NCBI RefSeq assembly: GCF_030291075.1
Contig: NZ_CP127407.1
Coordinates: 1,548,001-1,612,000, forward strand
DNA from: Stenotrophomonas sp. 57
GTDB taxonomy: Bacteria > Pseudomonadota > Gammaproteobacteria > Xanthomonadales > Xanthomonadaceae
Direction: 5' to 3'
DNA: 64,000 nucleotides
The position numbers were made by a program, and so were the translations under genes. The notes under the pieces were generated by a model. The model was not told where the DNA came from. It made no database searches and saw only the letters and a program-made list of their open reading frames with translations. This document shows, piece by piece, positions 1 to 8,362 of the stretch (positions within the stretch are counted from its first letter, which is position 1; each line of letters starts with the position of its first letter).

Positions 1-46
1 CCGGTAGAATGGCCGCCGCTGTCCACCGCCCGCTCCCGGAGCCCCC

Positions 47-1183
47 ATGCCCGTTGAAGCCCAGCCGGTAGCCGCCGTCGTCGACACGACCGGTGCGCCC
101 GGCTATCTCTCCATTCGTGATTTGCGCAAGGAATTCGACGGTTTCGTCGCCGTCGACGACGTCAACCTGGACGTGCGCAAGGGCGAGATCTTTGCCCTGC
201 TCGGTGGCTCCGGCAGCGGCAAATCGACCCTGCTGCGCTGCCTCGGCGGCTTCGAGACGCCCACCAAGGGCAGCATCACCCTCGATGGCCAGCGCCTGGA
301 CGCGCTGCCGCCGTACCAGCGGCCGGTCAACATGATGTTCCAGTCCTACGCCCTGTTCCCGCACATGACGGTCGAGCAGAACATCGCCTTCGGCCTGAAG
401 CAGGATGGCCTCGGCAAGGACGCGATCAGCAAGCGCGTCGGCGAGATGCTGGACCTGGTGCAGATGGGCCACCTGGGCAAGCGCAAGCCGCACCAGCTCT
501 CCGGCGGCCAGCAGCAGCGCGTGGCGCTGGCGCGGTCGCTGGCCAAGGGGCCGAAGCTGCTGCTGCTGGACGAGCCTATGGGCGCGCTTGACAAGAAGCT
601 GCGCTCGCAGATGCAGCTGGAGCTGGTCAGCATCATCGAATCGTCGGGCGTGACCTGCGTGATGGTTACCCACGACCAGGAAGAAGCGATGACCATGGCC
701 ACCCGCATCGCGGTGATGGATGCCGGCTGGATCCAGCAGGTCGGCAAGCCCGACGAGGTCTACGAGCAGCCGGCCAACCGCTTCGTCGCCGAGTTCATCG
801 GTTCGGTCAACCTGTTCGACGGGGTGATCGACGAGGACCTGCCCGAGTACGTCACCGTCCGCTCGCCGCTGTTCCCGGCGCCGATCTACATCGCCCATGG
901 CATCACCTGCTACGAAGGGCAGCCAGTGGCGTTCGCGCTGCGCCCGGAGAAGGTGATGATCGGCAAGGACGAGCCGGAAGGGCACACCAACAAGGCTCAG
1001 GGCGTGATCGAGGACATCGCCTATTTCGGCAGCCACTCGGTCTACCACGTGCGGCTGCCCAGCGGTGCCAAGGTGCTGGCCAACTTCGCCAACTCGCAGC
1101 GCTGGGCCAGTGATGGCCTGACCTGGGGCGACAGCGTGTGGGTGCACTGGCGCGACAACGACGGCGTGGTGCTGACCTCATGA
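47..1183 (+). CDS. potG: putrescine ABC transporter, ATP-binding subunit PotG
   Basis: Cytoplasmic ATPase that powers polyamine (most likely putrescine) import. In the 378-residue product I see Walker A GGSGSGKST at residues 53-61, the Q-loop region near 99, the ABC signature LSGGQQQR at 151-158, Walker B LLLLDEP at 171-177 and the switch His in VTHDQEE (H209). The C-terminal third looks like the TOBE domain of the Pot/spermidine family. A length of 378 fits PotG (about 377) well. The ATG lies just after a GGAG. The stop overlaps the potH start (ATGA), so the three transport genes are translationally coupled. The periplasmic binding protein PotF is not in the window and is probably just upstream. 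PotA (spermidine) is the alternative name; the subunit role itself is secure. Confidence 0.93.
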   Translation: MPVEAQPVAAVVDTTGAPGYLSIRDLRKEFDGFVAVDDVNLDVRKGEIFALLGGSGSGKSTLLRCLGGFETPTKGSITLDGQRLDALPPYQRPVNMMFQSYALFPHMTVEQNIAFGLKQDGLGKDAISKRVGEMLDLVQMGHLGKRKPHQLSGGQQQRVALARSLAKGPKLLLLDEPMGALDKKLRSQMQLELVSIIESSGVTCVMVTHDQEEAMTMATRIAVMDAGWIQQVGKPDEVYEQPANRFVAEFIGSVNLFDGVIDEDLPEYVTVRSPLFPAPIYIAHGITCYEGQPVAFALRPEKVMIGKDEPEGHTNKAQGVIEDIAYFGSHSVYHVRLPSGAKVLANFANSQRWASDGLTWGDSVWVHWRDNDGVVLTS

Positions 1184-2112
1184 GCACGGCCGGCCTGAAG
1201 CGCTGGCTGCCGGGGCTGCGTGCCACGGTGATCGGCATTCCGTACCTGTGGCTGCTGCTGTTCTTCGCAGTGCCGTTCCTGATCGTGCTGATGATCAGCT
1301 TCTCGCTCAGCCGGGTCGGCTCGCCGCCGTACACCTGGCTGCTGCAGTACGTGGATGGCGGCTTCTCGCTGAAGCTGAACCTGGAAAACTACCTGGCGCT
1401 GTTCCGCGATTCGATCTATGCGCAGGCGTTCCTGAGCTCGATCAGGATCGCGGCGATCTCCACCTTCCTGACCCTGCTGATCGGCTACCCGATGGCCTAC
1501 GCCATCGCCCGCCTGTCACCGGCCGCGCGCAACGTGGCGATGATGCTGGTGGTGCTGCCGTCGTGGACCTCGTTCCTGATCCGCGTGTATGCGTGGAAGG
1601 CGATCCTGGACCGCAACGGCCTGCTCGACCAGTTCCTGCAGTTCACCGGCCTGCAGTCGCTGATGACCAGCCTCGGCCTGCCCAAGCTGCAGCTGATCGA
1701 TACGCCGACCGCCGCCTACATCGGCATCGTCTACTGCTACCTGCCGTTCATGGTGCTGCCGCTGTACGCCAACCTGGTCAAGCATGACCACCGGCTGCTG
1801 GAAGCGGCCTACGACCTGGGTGCCAAGCCGTGGCAGGCGTTCCTGCGCATCACCCTGCCGTTGTCGAAGGCGGGCATCATCGCTGGCTGCATGCTGGTGA
1901 TGATTCCGGCGATCGGTGAATTCGTGATCCCGGAAATGCTGGGCGGCTCGGAGACGCTGATGGTCGGACGCCAGCTGTGGAACGAGTTCTTCAACAACCG
2001 CAACTGGCCGGGCGCCTCGGCGATGGCGGTGGCAATGATCCTGTTGCTGCTGGTGCCGATCCTGCTGTTCAACCGTTCCCAGCAGCGCCTGCTGGAAGGG
2101 AAGCAGGCATGA
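1180..2112 (+). CDS. potH: putrescine ABC transporter, permease PotH
   Basis: Inner-membrane permease of the polyamine importer (310 aa). About six hydrophobic segments are visible, starting with one at residues 17-40. The cytoplasmic EAA loop that docks on the ATPase is present as EAAYDLGAKPWQAF followed by RITLPLSKAGI. I chose the ATG at 1180, which overlaps the potG stop by four bases (ATGA), over longer in-frame readings because it matches the usual PotH N-terminus of a short basic stretch followed by a membrane helix. The gene in turn overlaps potI by four bases. Confidence 0.92.
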   Translation: MSTAGLKRWLPGLRATVIGIPYLWLLLFFAVPFLIVLMISFSLSRVGSPPYTWLLQYVDGGFSLKLNLENYLALFRDSIYAQAFLSSIRIAAISTFLTLLIGYPMAYAIARLSPAARNVAMMLVVLPSWTSFLIRVYAWKAILDRNGLLDQFLQFTGLQSLMTSLGLPKLQLIDTPTAAYIGIVYCYLPFMVLPLYANLVKHDHRLLEAAYDLGAKPWQAFLRITLPLSKAGIIAGCMLVMIPAIGEFVIPEMLGGSETLMVGRQLWNEFFNNRNWPGASAMAVAMILLLLVPILLFNRSQQRLLEGKQA

Positions 2113-2951
2113 GCCCGCGTACCGCCAAGGGCCTGGGTCTGGGCGTGCTGCTGCTCGGCTTCGCCTTCCTGTACCTGCCGATCCTGCTGTTGATGTTCTA
2201 CTCGTTCAACAGCTCGCGGCTGGCGATGGTCTGGGCCGGGTTCTCCACCCGCGCCTACAGCGACCTGTTCGCCGACCGCGCGTTGATGGAGGCGATGTGG
2301 ACCAGCCTGGTGGTGGCGTTCTGGACCGCCTGTACCGCCACCGTGCTCGGCACGCTGGCAGCGATGGTGATGACCCGCTTCCGCCGCTTCCGCGGCAAGC
2401 AGGTGTTCGGTGCGCTGGTCACCGCGCCGCTGGTGATGCCCGATGTGATCCTCGGCTTCTCGCTGATGGCCCTGCTGGCCTCGATGGGCGCCATTCCCGG
2501 CTTCCCGGCACGCGGCCTGACCACCATCTGGATCGCGCACGTCACGTTCACCCTGTGCTTCGTCACCGTGGTGGTGTCTTCGCGCCTGCAGGAAATGGAC
2601 CTGTCGCTGGAAGAAGCGGCGATGGATCTGGGGGCCAGCCGGCTGACCGTGTTCGGCCGCATCACCCTGCCGATCATCGCGCCGGCGCTGGTGGCGGGCT
2701 GGCTGCTGGCCTTCACCCTGTCGCTGGATGACGTGGTGGTGGCCAGCTTCGTCGCCACGCCGGGCTCGACCACGCTGCCGATGAAGGTGTTCGCGTCGGT
2801 GCGCATGGGGATCAGCCCCAAGATCAACGCGTTGGCCACGCTGCTGGTGTCGGCAGTCTCGATCGCCGCGGTGATCGGCTGGTACATCAATGCCCGCGCC
2901 GAGAAGCGACGCCAGCGCGATCTGCAGCTGGCGCGGCAGGACAACGGCTGA
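2109..2951 (+). CDS. potI: putrescine ABC transporter, permease PotI
   Basis: Second inner-membrane permease (280 aa), which forms a heterodimer with PotH. Five to six membrane segments are visible, beginning at residues 8-30. The EAA motif reads EAAMDLGASRLTVF then GRITLPIIAPAL. A length of about 280 matches PotI/PotC. It starts at an ATGA overlap with potH and closes the transporter operon. The aldehyde dehydrogenase gene begins only 66 bases further on, on the same strand, which fits uptake followed by breakdown of putrescine. Confidence 0.92.
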   Translation: MSPRTAKGLGLGVLLLGFAFLYLPILLLMFYSFNSSRLAMVWAGFSTRAYSDLFADRALMEAMWTSLVVAFWTACTATVLGTLAAMVMTRFRRFRGKQVFGALVTAPLVMPDVILGFSLMALLASMGAIPGFPARGLTTIWIAHVTFTLCFVTVVVSSRLQEMDLSLEEAAMDLGASRLTVFGRITLPIIAPALVAGWLLAFTLSLDDVVVASFVATPGSTTLPMKVFASVRMGISPKINALATLLVSAVSIAAVIGWYINARAEKRRQRDLQLARQDNG

Positions 2952-3017
2952 CGCCGCAGCCACATCCGGCTCACGGCCGGCGGCGCACAATGGGGGTCTT
3001 CCAGAAGGAGATCCCCC

Positions 3018-4382
3018 ATGACTGTCGAGATCGTCGACCCGGCCACCGGCCAGGTGACCTACCGCCATGAACTGATGGGCGCTGCCGACATCGAGCAGCG
3101 CCTGCAGGCCGCCGCCGATGCGTTTCCAGGCTGGGCCGATCGCTCTCTGCAGGACCGCGGCGCCATCCTGCGCCAGATCGCCGCGCAGCTGCGCGCACGG
3201 CGCGACGACCTGCAGCAGGCGATGACCCATGAGATGGGCAAGCTCAAGGCCGAGGCGCTGGCCGAAGTGGACAAGTGCGCCGCCGCCTGCGAGTACTACG
3301 CCGACCATGCTGCCGACTACCTCAAGCCGCAGTTGATCGACACCGAAGCCCAGCGCAGCTATGTGCGCTACGAGCCGATCGGCTGTGTGTTCGCAGTGAT
3401 GCCTTGGAATTTCCCGGTCTGGCAGGTGTTCCGTTTCCTGGCACCGGCGTTCATGGCCGGCAATGTCGCCCTGCTCAAGCACGCCAGCAATGTGCCGCAG
3501 TGCGCCGACCTGATCCTGGCGGTGTGCCGTGACGGCGGCCTGCCGGCGGGTGTGTTCGACGTGCTGCACATCGACAACGACCAGGCCGCCGAGGTGCTGC
3601 GTGATGCGCGGGTAAAGGCCGTTACCCTCACCGGCAGCGAGCGGGCAGGGCGCTCCATCGCTTCCAACGCCGGCAGTCAGTTGAAGAAGTCGGTGATGGA
3701 ACTGGGCGGCAGCGACGCGTTCGTGGTGCTCGAGGATGCCGACCTGGACAAGACCGTCGCCGCGGCCGTGAAGTCGCGCTTCGACAACGGCGGGCAGACC
3801 TGCATCGCGGCCAAGCGCTTCATCGTGGTCGAGGCGGTGGCCGATGCATTCACCCAGCGCTTCGTCGACGCCGCCGGCCAGCGCCAGTACGGTGATCCCA
3901 ACGACGGTGCCACCACGCTGGCACCGATGGCCCGTGCCGACCTGCGCGACGAGCTGCACAAGCAGGTGCAGGCCAGCGTGGCCAAGGGCGCACGGGTCCT
4001 GGTGGGCGGGGAGCCAATTGCCGGAACCCACGCGGGCTATCCGGCCACGGTGCTCGACCAGGTGGGGCCGGGCATGCCGGCCTACGATGAGGAACTGTTC
4101 GGGCCGGTGGCGGCGGTGATCCGGGTCAAGGACGAAGCCGACGCGCTGCGCGTGGCCAACGACACCCGCTTCGGCCTGGGCGGCAGCGTGTGGACGCGCG
4201 ACCCGGTGCGCGGCGAATCCTTTGCGCAGCGCATGGAATGCGGTGCAGCATTCGTCAACGCCATCGTCAAGAGCGACGCGCGGCTGCCATTTGGTGGCAG
4301 CAAGGAGTCTGGCTTCGGCCGCGAGCTTGCCGACCACGGCATCCATGAGTTCATGAACATCAAGACCGTCTACGTGGCCTGA
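3018..4382 (+). CDS. sad: NAD(P)-dependent succinate-semialdehyde dehydrogenase, Sad type
   Basis: Oxidises succinic semialdehyde to succinate, the last step of putrescine/GABA degradation. The 454-residue product is a full aldehyde dehydrogenase. The oxyanion Asn is in PWNFP (N131), the general base Glu in MELGGSDAF (E228) and the nucleophile Cys in GGQTCIAAKR (C262). The stretch ELGGSDAFVVLEDADLD and the short length (about 455 rather than 480-490) are typical of the Sad/YneI branch and not of GabD. A good ribosome binding site (AAGGAG) precedes the ATG. Its position behind potGHI supports the polyamine pathway. Substrate choice among short aldehydes cannot be settled from sequence. Confidence 0.85.
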   Translation: MTVEIVDPATGQVTYRHELMGAADIEQRLQAAADAFPGWADRSLQDRGAILRQIAAQLRARRDDLQQAMTHEMGKLKAEALAEVDKCAAACEYYADHAADYLKPQLIDTEAQRSYVRYEPIGCVFAVMPWNFPVWQVFRFLAPAFMAGNVALLKHASNVPQCADLILAVCRDGGLPAGVFDVLHIDNDQAAEVLRDARVKAVTLTGSERAGRSIASNAGSQLKKSVMELGGSDAFVVLEDADLDKTVAAAVKSRFDNGGQTCIAAKRFIVVEAVADAFTQRFVDAAGQRQYGDPNDGATTLAPMARADLRDELHKQVQASVAKGARVLVGGEPIAGTHAGYPATVLDQVGPGMPAYDEELFGPVAAVIRVKDEADALRVANDTRFGLGGSVWTRDPVRGESFAQRMECGAAFVNAIVKSDARLPFGGSKESGFGRELADHGIHEFMNIKTVYVA

Positions 4383-4395
4383 TTCCCCTCCTTCT

Positions 4396-4534
4396 GTAGA
4401 GTCGAGCCATGCCCGACTGCTCGTCGCTCTTGTAGAGCCGAGCCCATGCTCGGCTGCTCTCGCCGGCATCAGTCGAAAAAGCTCGACTCTACGGAATGCG
4501 CCAAACAGCCAGCCGAGCATGGGCTCGGCTCTAC
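4396..4534. repeat. cluster of four SMAG-type (GTAG) palindromes
   Basis: Fills the gap between sad and corA. GTAG-headed units begin at 4396 and 4432 on the plus strand. Inverted copies end in CTAC at 4492 and 4534. Each carries a stem of the AGCCGAGC/GCTCGGCT or GTCGAG/CTCGAC type. The layout (GTAG at the 5' end, 25-30 bp, often paired head to head) is that of the SMAG REP family of S. maltophilia. In the RNA, opposite copies can fold into one long hairpin between these convergent genes, so the cluster may serve as a two-way terminator or mRNA stabiliser. Confidence 0.85.
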
Positions 4535-4555
4535 AAGAAGAGGGTTGCGTACGCG

Positions 4556-5578
4556 CTACAGCCAGCCCGAACGCTTGAACAACCGGTACAGGCCCACGCA
4601 CACGCCGCCCACGCCAACGATCATCAGCGGGTACGACCACGGTTGGCTCAGCTCCGGCATGTGGCTGAAGTTCATGCCATACCAGCTGGTGATCAGCGTC
4701 GGCGCGGCCAGCAGCGCGGCCCAGGCACCCAGCCGCTTTACCGTCTCGCCCTGTGCCAGTGTCACCAGCGACAGGTTTACGCTCAGCGCAGTGCCCAGCA
4801 TCTCGCGCAGGGTGTCGATCACGTCGCTGATGCGCACCGCATGGTCATGCACGTCGCGCACGTACAGCTTCACTTCGTCGGGAATCAGCTCGCCCTGATA
4901 GCGCCGGATCTGGGCCAGCACATCCTGCAGCGGCGCGACTGCCATGCGCATCTTGTTCAGTTCGCGCTTGAGCTCGTACAGCCGCACCACGGTGCTGCGC
5001 TTGTAGGTGTCGGCGAAGATGTCCTTTTCCAGCAGGTCCAGGGTGTCGCGGAAGCGGTGCACGATGGGCAGGTAGTTGTCGACCACGAAGTCGGTCACCG
5101 CATACAGGCAGTACGACGGGCCCATCTTCAGCAGCTGGGGCTCGCGCTCGACCCGCGCGCGTACCGGGGCGTAGGACAGCGAGGCGCCGTGGCGCACCGT
5201 CACCAGGAAGCGCGGGCCGAGGAAGGCGTGGGTTTCGCCGTACTGGATGCGCTCGTCGACCATCTGCGCGGTGGTCACCACCACGAACAGCGAATTGCCG
5301 TAGGTCTCGACCTTGGGCCGCTGGTGCGCATTGCGCGCATCCTCGATGGCCAGGTCGTGCAGGCAGAATTCTTCCTGCAGTTTCAGCAGCACGTCTTCGT
5401 TGGGGTCGTACAGGCCGACCCACACGAAGCCGTTGCCGCTGGCAATGACATCGCTGATGGCGTCCAGGCTGATGTCGTGGCGTTTGCCCTTGTCATCGTA
5501 GTGGACGCAGTTGATGACGCAGGTAGGGTTGGCCGAAGCCGGGGCGGAAGCGGAGGCGGGCAATGACATGCCCGCCAT
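4556..5578 (-). CDS. corA: magnesium/cobalt channel CorA
   Basis: Inner-membrane Mg2+ (Co2+, Ni2+) channel, 340 aa. It has a long cytoplasmic N-terminal part with the predicted alpha/beta and helical funnel regions, then two C-terminal membrane helices. The first helix ends in the family signature YGMNF and is followed by the short periplasmic loop SHMPELSQPW. The ATG at 5578 is only six bases after the stop of the DUF4105 gene, so it is the last gene of a minus-strand series that also includes corC. A second Met three residues in is an equally possible start. The convergent gene sad is separated from it by a repeat cluster. Confidence 0.93.
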   Translation of the reverse strand: MAGMSLPASASAPASANPTCVINCVHYDDKGKRHDISLDAISDVIASGNGFVWVGLYDPNEDVLLKLQEEFCLHDLAIEDARNAHQRPKVETYGNSLFVVVTTAQMVDERIQYGETHAFLGPRFLVTVRHGASLSYAPVRARVEREPQLLKMGPSYCLYAVTDFVVDNYLPIVHRFRDTLDLLEKDIFADTYKRSTVVRLYELKRELNKMRMAVAPLQDVLAQIRRYQGELIPDEVKLYVRDVHDHAVRISDVIDTLREMLGTALSVNLSLVTLAQGETVKRLGAWAALLAAPTLITSWYGMNFSHMPELSQPWSYPLMIVGVGGVCVGLYRLFKRSGWL

Positions 5579-5584
5579 CGTGCG

Positions 5585-6835
5585 TCAGGGCCGTGTTTCG
5601 GACAAGTGAGGACGACGCCCCAGCACCCACGCCAGGGCGACGTGTACCGGCAGCAGCAGCACGATCCACTGCACGTTGTACTGCGCCTGCAGGCTCAGCC
5701 AGTGCAGTACCAGCGCGGCCACGGCCTGCACCGCCAGCAGCCACAGCACCACCCTGAACATGCGCCCCGGCACGCGCCGGCGCAGCAGGGCGATCGCACC
5801 CGGCAGCAGCAGCACGGCCAGCGGCGAAAGCAGCAGCAGGTTACGGTTGGCCCACGCTGCGTAGTGGATGCTGAAGCCCCACAGGAACACCAGCACGCCG
5901 CCGAACAGGGCACACAGCAGCCAGAACGGCAGCGCCAGCCCGGCCAGCAGGCGCGGACGGTGGCGCAGCGCCAGCACGCCGGCGGCGACCACCAGGCCGC
6001 ACACCAGCCACGGCCACCAGCGACGCGCGAACTCCTTCGGCTCCGGGGCGATGCGGTGCGGCAGCAGTTCCTGCTCGGACTGCACCAGGGGCCGACCGTC
6101 GCTGTTGCGTGCCTGGCGCAGCGCGTCGGCCAGGCGCATCGGCACGAAGGCTTCCTGCCAGCGTGACAGCGGCTGGTCGGCGAACGGCCCCAGGCCGACG
6201 TCGAAGCCCAGCCACATCCACGGTGCCGGCGAGGCCAGTCGCACCGATTCGCTGCGGTAGGTGTTGCCGCGCGAACGGCCGGCCAGCTGTGACTGCAGGC
6301 CGCCACCCAGTGCCTTGTCCACGGTGTCGCGCACCATCGTGGCGCAATTGGCGGTGTAGTAGTCGTAGTGGTAGCGCGCGTTTTCCGGCTTGGCCCGTTC
6401 GGCCAGGTCGGCGGCCAGTGCGCGGGCCTGGTCCGGACGCAGGTCCAGCCACTGCACGCTGGCACCGCGGCCGGTCTCGTCGTAGTACGACAGGTCCTGC
6501 TGCAGCGGCAGCGCTACCAGGTAGTACATCATGTCGCCGCGTGCGAAGCGGCTGATGAAATCGTCTTCGGACGGATCGAAGTAGCCGAAGTTGTACGAGG
6601 TCGCTTCGCCGCTGAGCGGATCGACCACGACGATGGCGTCATGGCCGAAGCGTTCGAAGAACACCGTGCCCGGCTGCATGGTCACCACGCCGATGCGCGG
6701 GGCAGGGGCCTCGGCGCTGGTGCCGGGGGCAGCAGGTGTGGCCGCCACGGGCTGCGCGAACGCGGCCAGCGGGAGGGGCATGGCCAGCACGCACAGTGCC
6801 AGCCACAGCGTCAGGATCAGGCCACCGCGCTTCAA
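5585..6835 (-). CDS. DUF4105 (Lnb N-terminal-like) membrane protein
   Basis: A 416-residue envelope protein. Residues 1-27 form a signal peptide. A periplasmic domain of about 230 residues matches DUF4105: it has FERFGHDAIV with H65 and, about 100 residues later, YTANCATMVRD with C164, a spacing like that of NlpC/P60-type Cys-His enzymes. Several membrane helices follow from about residue 273 to 410. DUF4105 is the N-terminal domain of Lnb, reported as an alternative lipoprotein N-acyltransferase; whether this protein has that activity is inference. It overlaps corC by four bases and precedes corA by six, so all three are co-transcribed. In E. coli the gene after ybeX (corC) is lnt, which makes the position suggestive. 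Confidence 0.72.
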   Translation of the reverse strand: MKRGGLILTLWLALCVLAMPLPLAAFAQPVAATPAAPGTSAEAPAPRIGVVTMQPGTVFFERFGHDAIVVVDPLSGEATSYNFGYFDPSEDDFISRFARGDMMYYLVALPLQQDLSYYDETGRGASVQWLDLRPDQARALAADLAERAKPENARYHYDYYTANCATMVRDTVDKALGGGLQSQLAGRSRGNTYRSESVRLASPAPWMWLGFDVGLGPFADQPLSRWQEAFVPMRLADALRQARNSDGRPLVQSEQELLPHRIAPEPKEFARRWWPWLVCGLVVAAGVLALRHRPRLLAGLALPFWLLCALFGGVLVFLWGFSIHYAAWANRNLLLLSPLAVLLLPGAIALLRRRVPGRMFRVVLWLLAVQAVAALVLHWLSLQAQYNVQWIVLLLPVHVALAWVLGRRPHLSETRP

Positions 6836-7713
6836 GCGTCGTCCTGCGCGTCCGGCGGCAGCACGGTCACGTGGAAGGCCTGCACCCGGCGCGCATCGGC
6901 GCGGGCCACGCGGAACATGAAGCGGTCCAGTGCCAGTTCGTCACCGACTTCCGGCAGGTGGCCCACAGCCTCGGTGACCAGGCCACCGATGGTGTCGTAG
7001 TCCTCGTCGGAGAAGGTGGCACCAAAGCGTTCGTTGAAGTCGCCGATCGGCGTCAGCGCGTCGACCACGTACTGGCCGTCGGACTGGATCGCGATCTGCG
7101 CCGACGGATCCTCGGCCTCGTCATGCTCGTCATCGATCTCGCCGACGATCTGTTCCAGCACGTCCTCGATGGTAACCAGGCCGGCGACACCGCCGTACTC
7201 GTCCACCACGATGGCCATGTGGTTGCGCGACAGGCGGAATTCCTTCAGCAGCACGTTGAGCTTCTTCGCCTCCGGGATCAGCACCGCCGGGCGCAGCAAC
7301 TCGCGCACGTTGGCCGGGCCGTTGTCGGCCACCACGCCGCGCAGCAGGTCCTTGGCCAGCAGGATGCCAAGGATGTCGTCCTTGTTCTCGCCGTGCACGG
7401 GGAAGCGCGAATGGCCGGATTCGACCACCTGCTTCATCAGTTCGAGGAAGGGCGCTTCGACCGGCAGCGAGACCATCTGCGAGCGCGAGATCATCACGTC
7501 GCCCACGGTCAGCTCGGCCACCGAAATGGCGCCTTCCATCATCTTCAGGGTATCGGCGGCGATCAGACCCTCTTCCTGCGCGGTGTGCAGGACAGCGACC
7601 AGCTCGTCGCGGGTATGGGGTTCGCCGGAGAAGGCGGAGGTCAGGCGTTCAAGCCAGCCGCGCTTCTTTTCGCTGTGCTCCGCAGGGGAGCTACTACTGT
7701 CGTCTTCTGACAT
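6832..7713 (-). CDS. corC: CorC/HlyC-family CBS-domain protein (YbeX)
   Basis: Cytoplasmic 293-residue protein linked to Mg2+/Co2+ efflux and ribosome maturation. It has paired CBS domains (about residues 75-195; ELTVGDVMISRSQMVSLPVE opens the first and the run after EFRLSRNHMAIVVDEYGG closes the second) and a C-terminal CorC_HlyC domain that begins near EDPSAQIAIQSDGQYVVD. No membrane domain is present, as in E. coli YbeX. I use the ATG at 7713 (MSEDDSS...), because the 32-residue extension upstream is Pro-rich and unlike the family. It belongs to the ybeZ-ybeY-ybeX group but here lies three genes away from ybeY. Confidence 0.9.
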   Translation of the reverse strand: MSEDDSSSSPAEHSEKKRGWLERLTSAFSGEPHTRDELVAVLHTAQEEGLIAADTLKMMEGAISVAELTVGDVMISRSQMVSLPVEAPFLELMKQVVESGHSRFPVHGENKDDILGILLAKDLLRGVVADNGPANVRELLRPAVLIPEAKKLNVLLKEFRLSRNHMAIVVDEYGGVAGLVTIEDVLEQIVGEIDDEHDEAEDPSAQIAIQSDGQYVVDALTPIGDFNERFGATFSDEDYDTIGGLVTEAVGHLPEVGDELALDRFMFRVARADARRVQAFHVTVLPPDAQDDA

Positions 7714-7777
7714 CTCTGGAAAAAAGGCACCCGGCAGGCCGGGCGTTGGCCCAAGTCTAGCAGGATGTGGCGGCCTG

Positions 7778-8335
7778 TCAGTGACTGCCGGTGGGCGGGG
7801 CCGGGGCAACCGGGGTTGCCTGCTCCTCGGGCAGGTCCAGGCTGTAGGTACAGCCGGCCAGGGTCTTGCCGGGATGGGAAGCCACGGTGGAGACGCTGAG
7901 GATGATCGACTCGATCTGGGCCTCGCCGGTCTTCGCGTCGGTCACGTCGCGGCTGACCACCTCGCGGCCGGCCATGAACTTGCCGTCCTGGTCGTAGCCG
8001 GTCTCCAGCGCCAGCCGCTTGGCCAGTGGCCGTGGATCGGCCTGGTCAAGTACCGCCATGATGCTGGCGCCGGCCACTGCCACCCGCTCGGTGGTCGCGC
8101 CAAACACGCTGATCGGCTGTGCCAGGCGGTACTCGCTCATGAACTGGTTGCCCTGCGGCAGCGGCTGCAGGCCCTGCGCCACGGCCTTCAGCGGGTCGGC
8201 CAGCAGCGGCGCCAGCGCGGCCTGGTCGGCCACGCCCTGGCGGCATTCGATCAGCGCCGGCAGGTCCAGGCGGGACGCGAAGGCGGATGGAACTGCAAGG
8301 GCACACAGCAGGGACAGGCAGCAACGCAGGGACAC
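7778..8335 (-). CDS. secreted protein of unknown function
   Basis: I do not recognise this 185-residue protein. It has a clear signal peptide (MSLRCCLSLLCALAVPSAFA, cleavage after AFA) and a soluble remainder with two cysteines (in LIECRQG and LAGCTYS) that could form a disulfide. The tail is rich in Pro and Ala. It is probably periplasmic. It lies 64 bases upstream of corC on the same strand, within the ybeZ-ybeY-corC series, so it may share regulation with those genes. Reading frame and codon use match the neighbours. Confidence 0.6.
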   Translation of the reverse strand: MSLRCCLSLLCALAVPSAFASRLDLPALIECRQGVADQAALAPLLADPLKAVAQGLQPLPQGNQFMSEYRLAQPISVFGATTERVAVAGASIMAVLDQADPRPLAKRLALETGYDQDGKFMAGREVVSRDVTDAKTGEAQIESIILSVSTVASHPGKTLAGCTYSLDLPEEQATPVAPAPPTGSH

Positions 8336-8362
8336 GGGCAGGTTCCGCAGGCGGGCCGGACA

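Noticed and set aside
4396..4534. CRISPR array
   Set aside because: The repeated units are palindromes in both orientations with irregular spacing and no unique spacers of constant length, and there are no cas genes.
1809..4640. Very long minus-strand open frame (943 codons) opposite potH-potI-sad
   Set aside because: It is the antisense of three well-conserved genes. Its His/Gln/Arg-rich composition is that of a high-GC shadow frame, and it has no domain.
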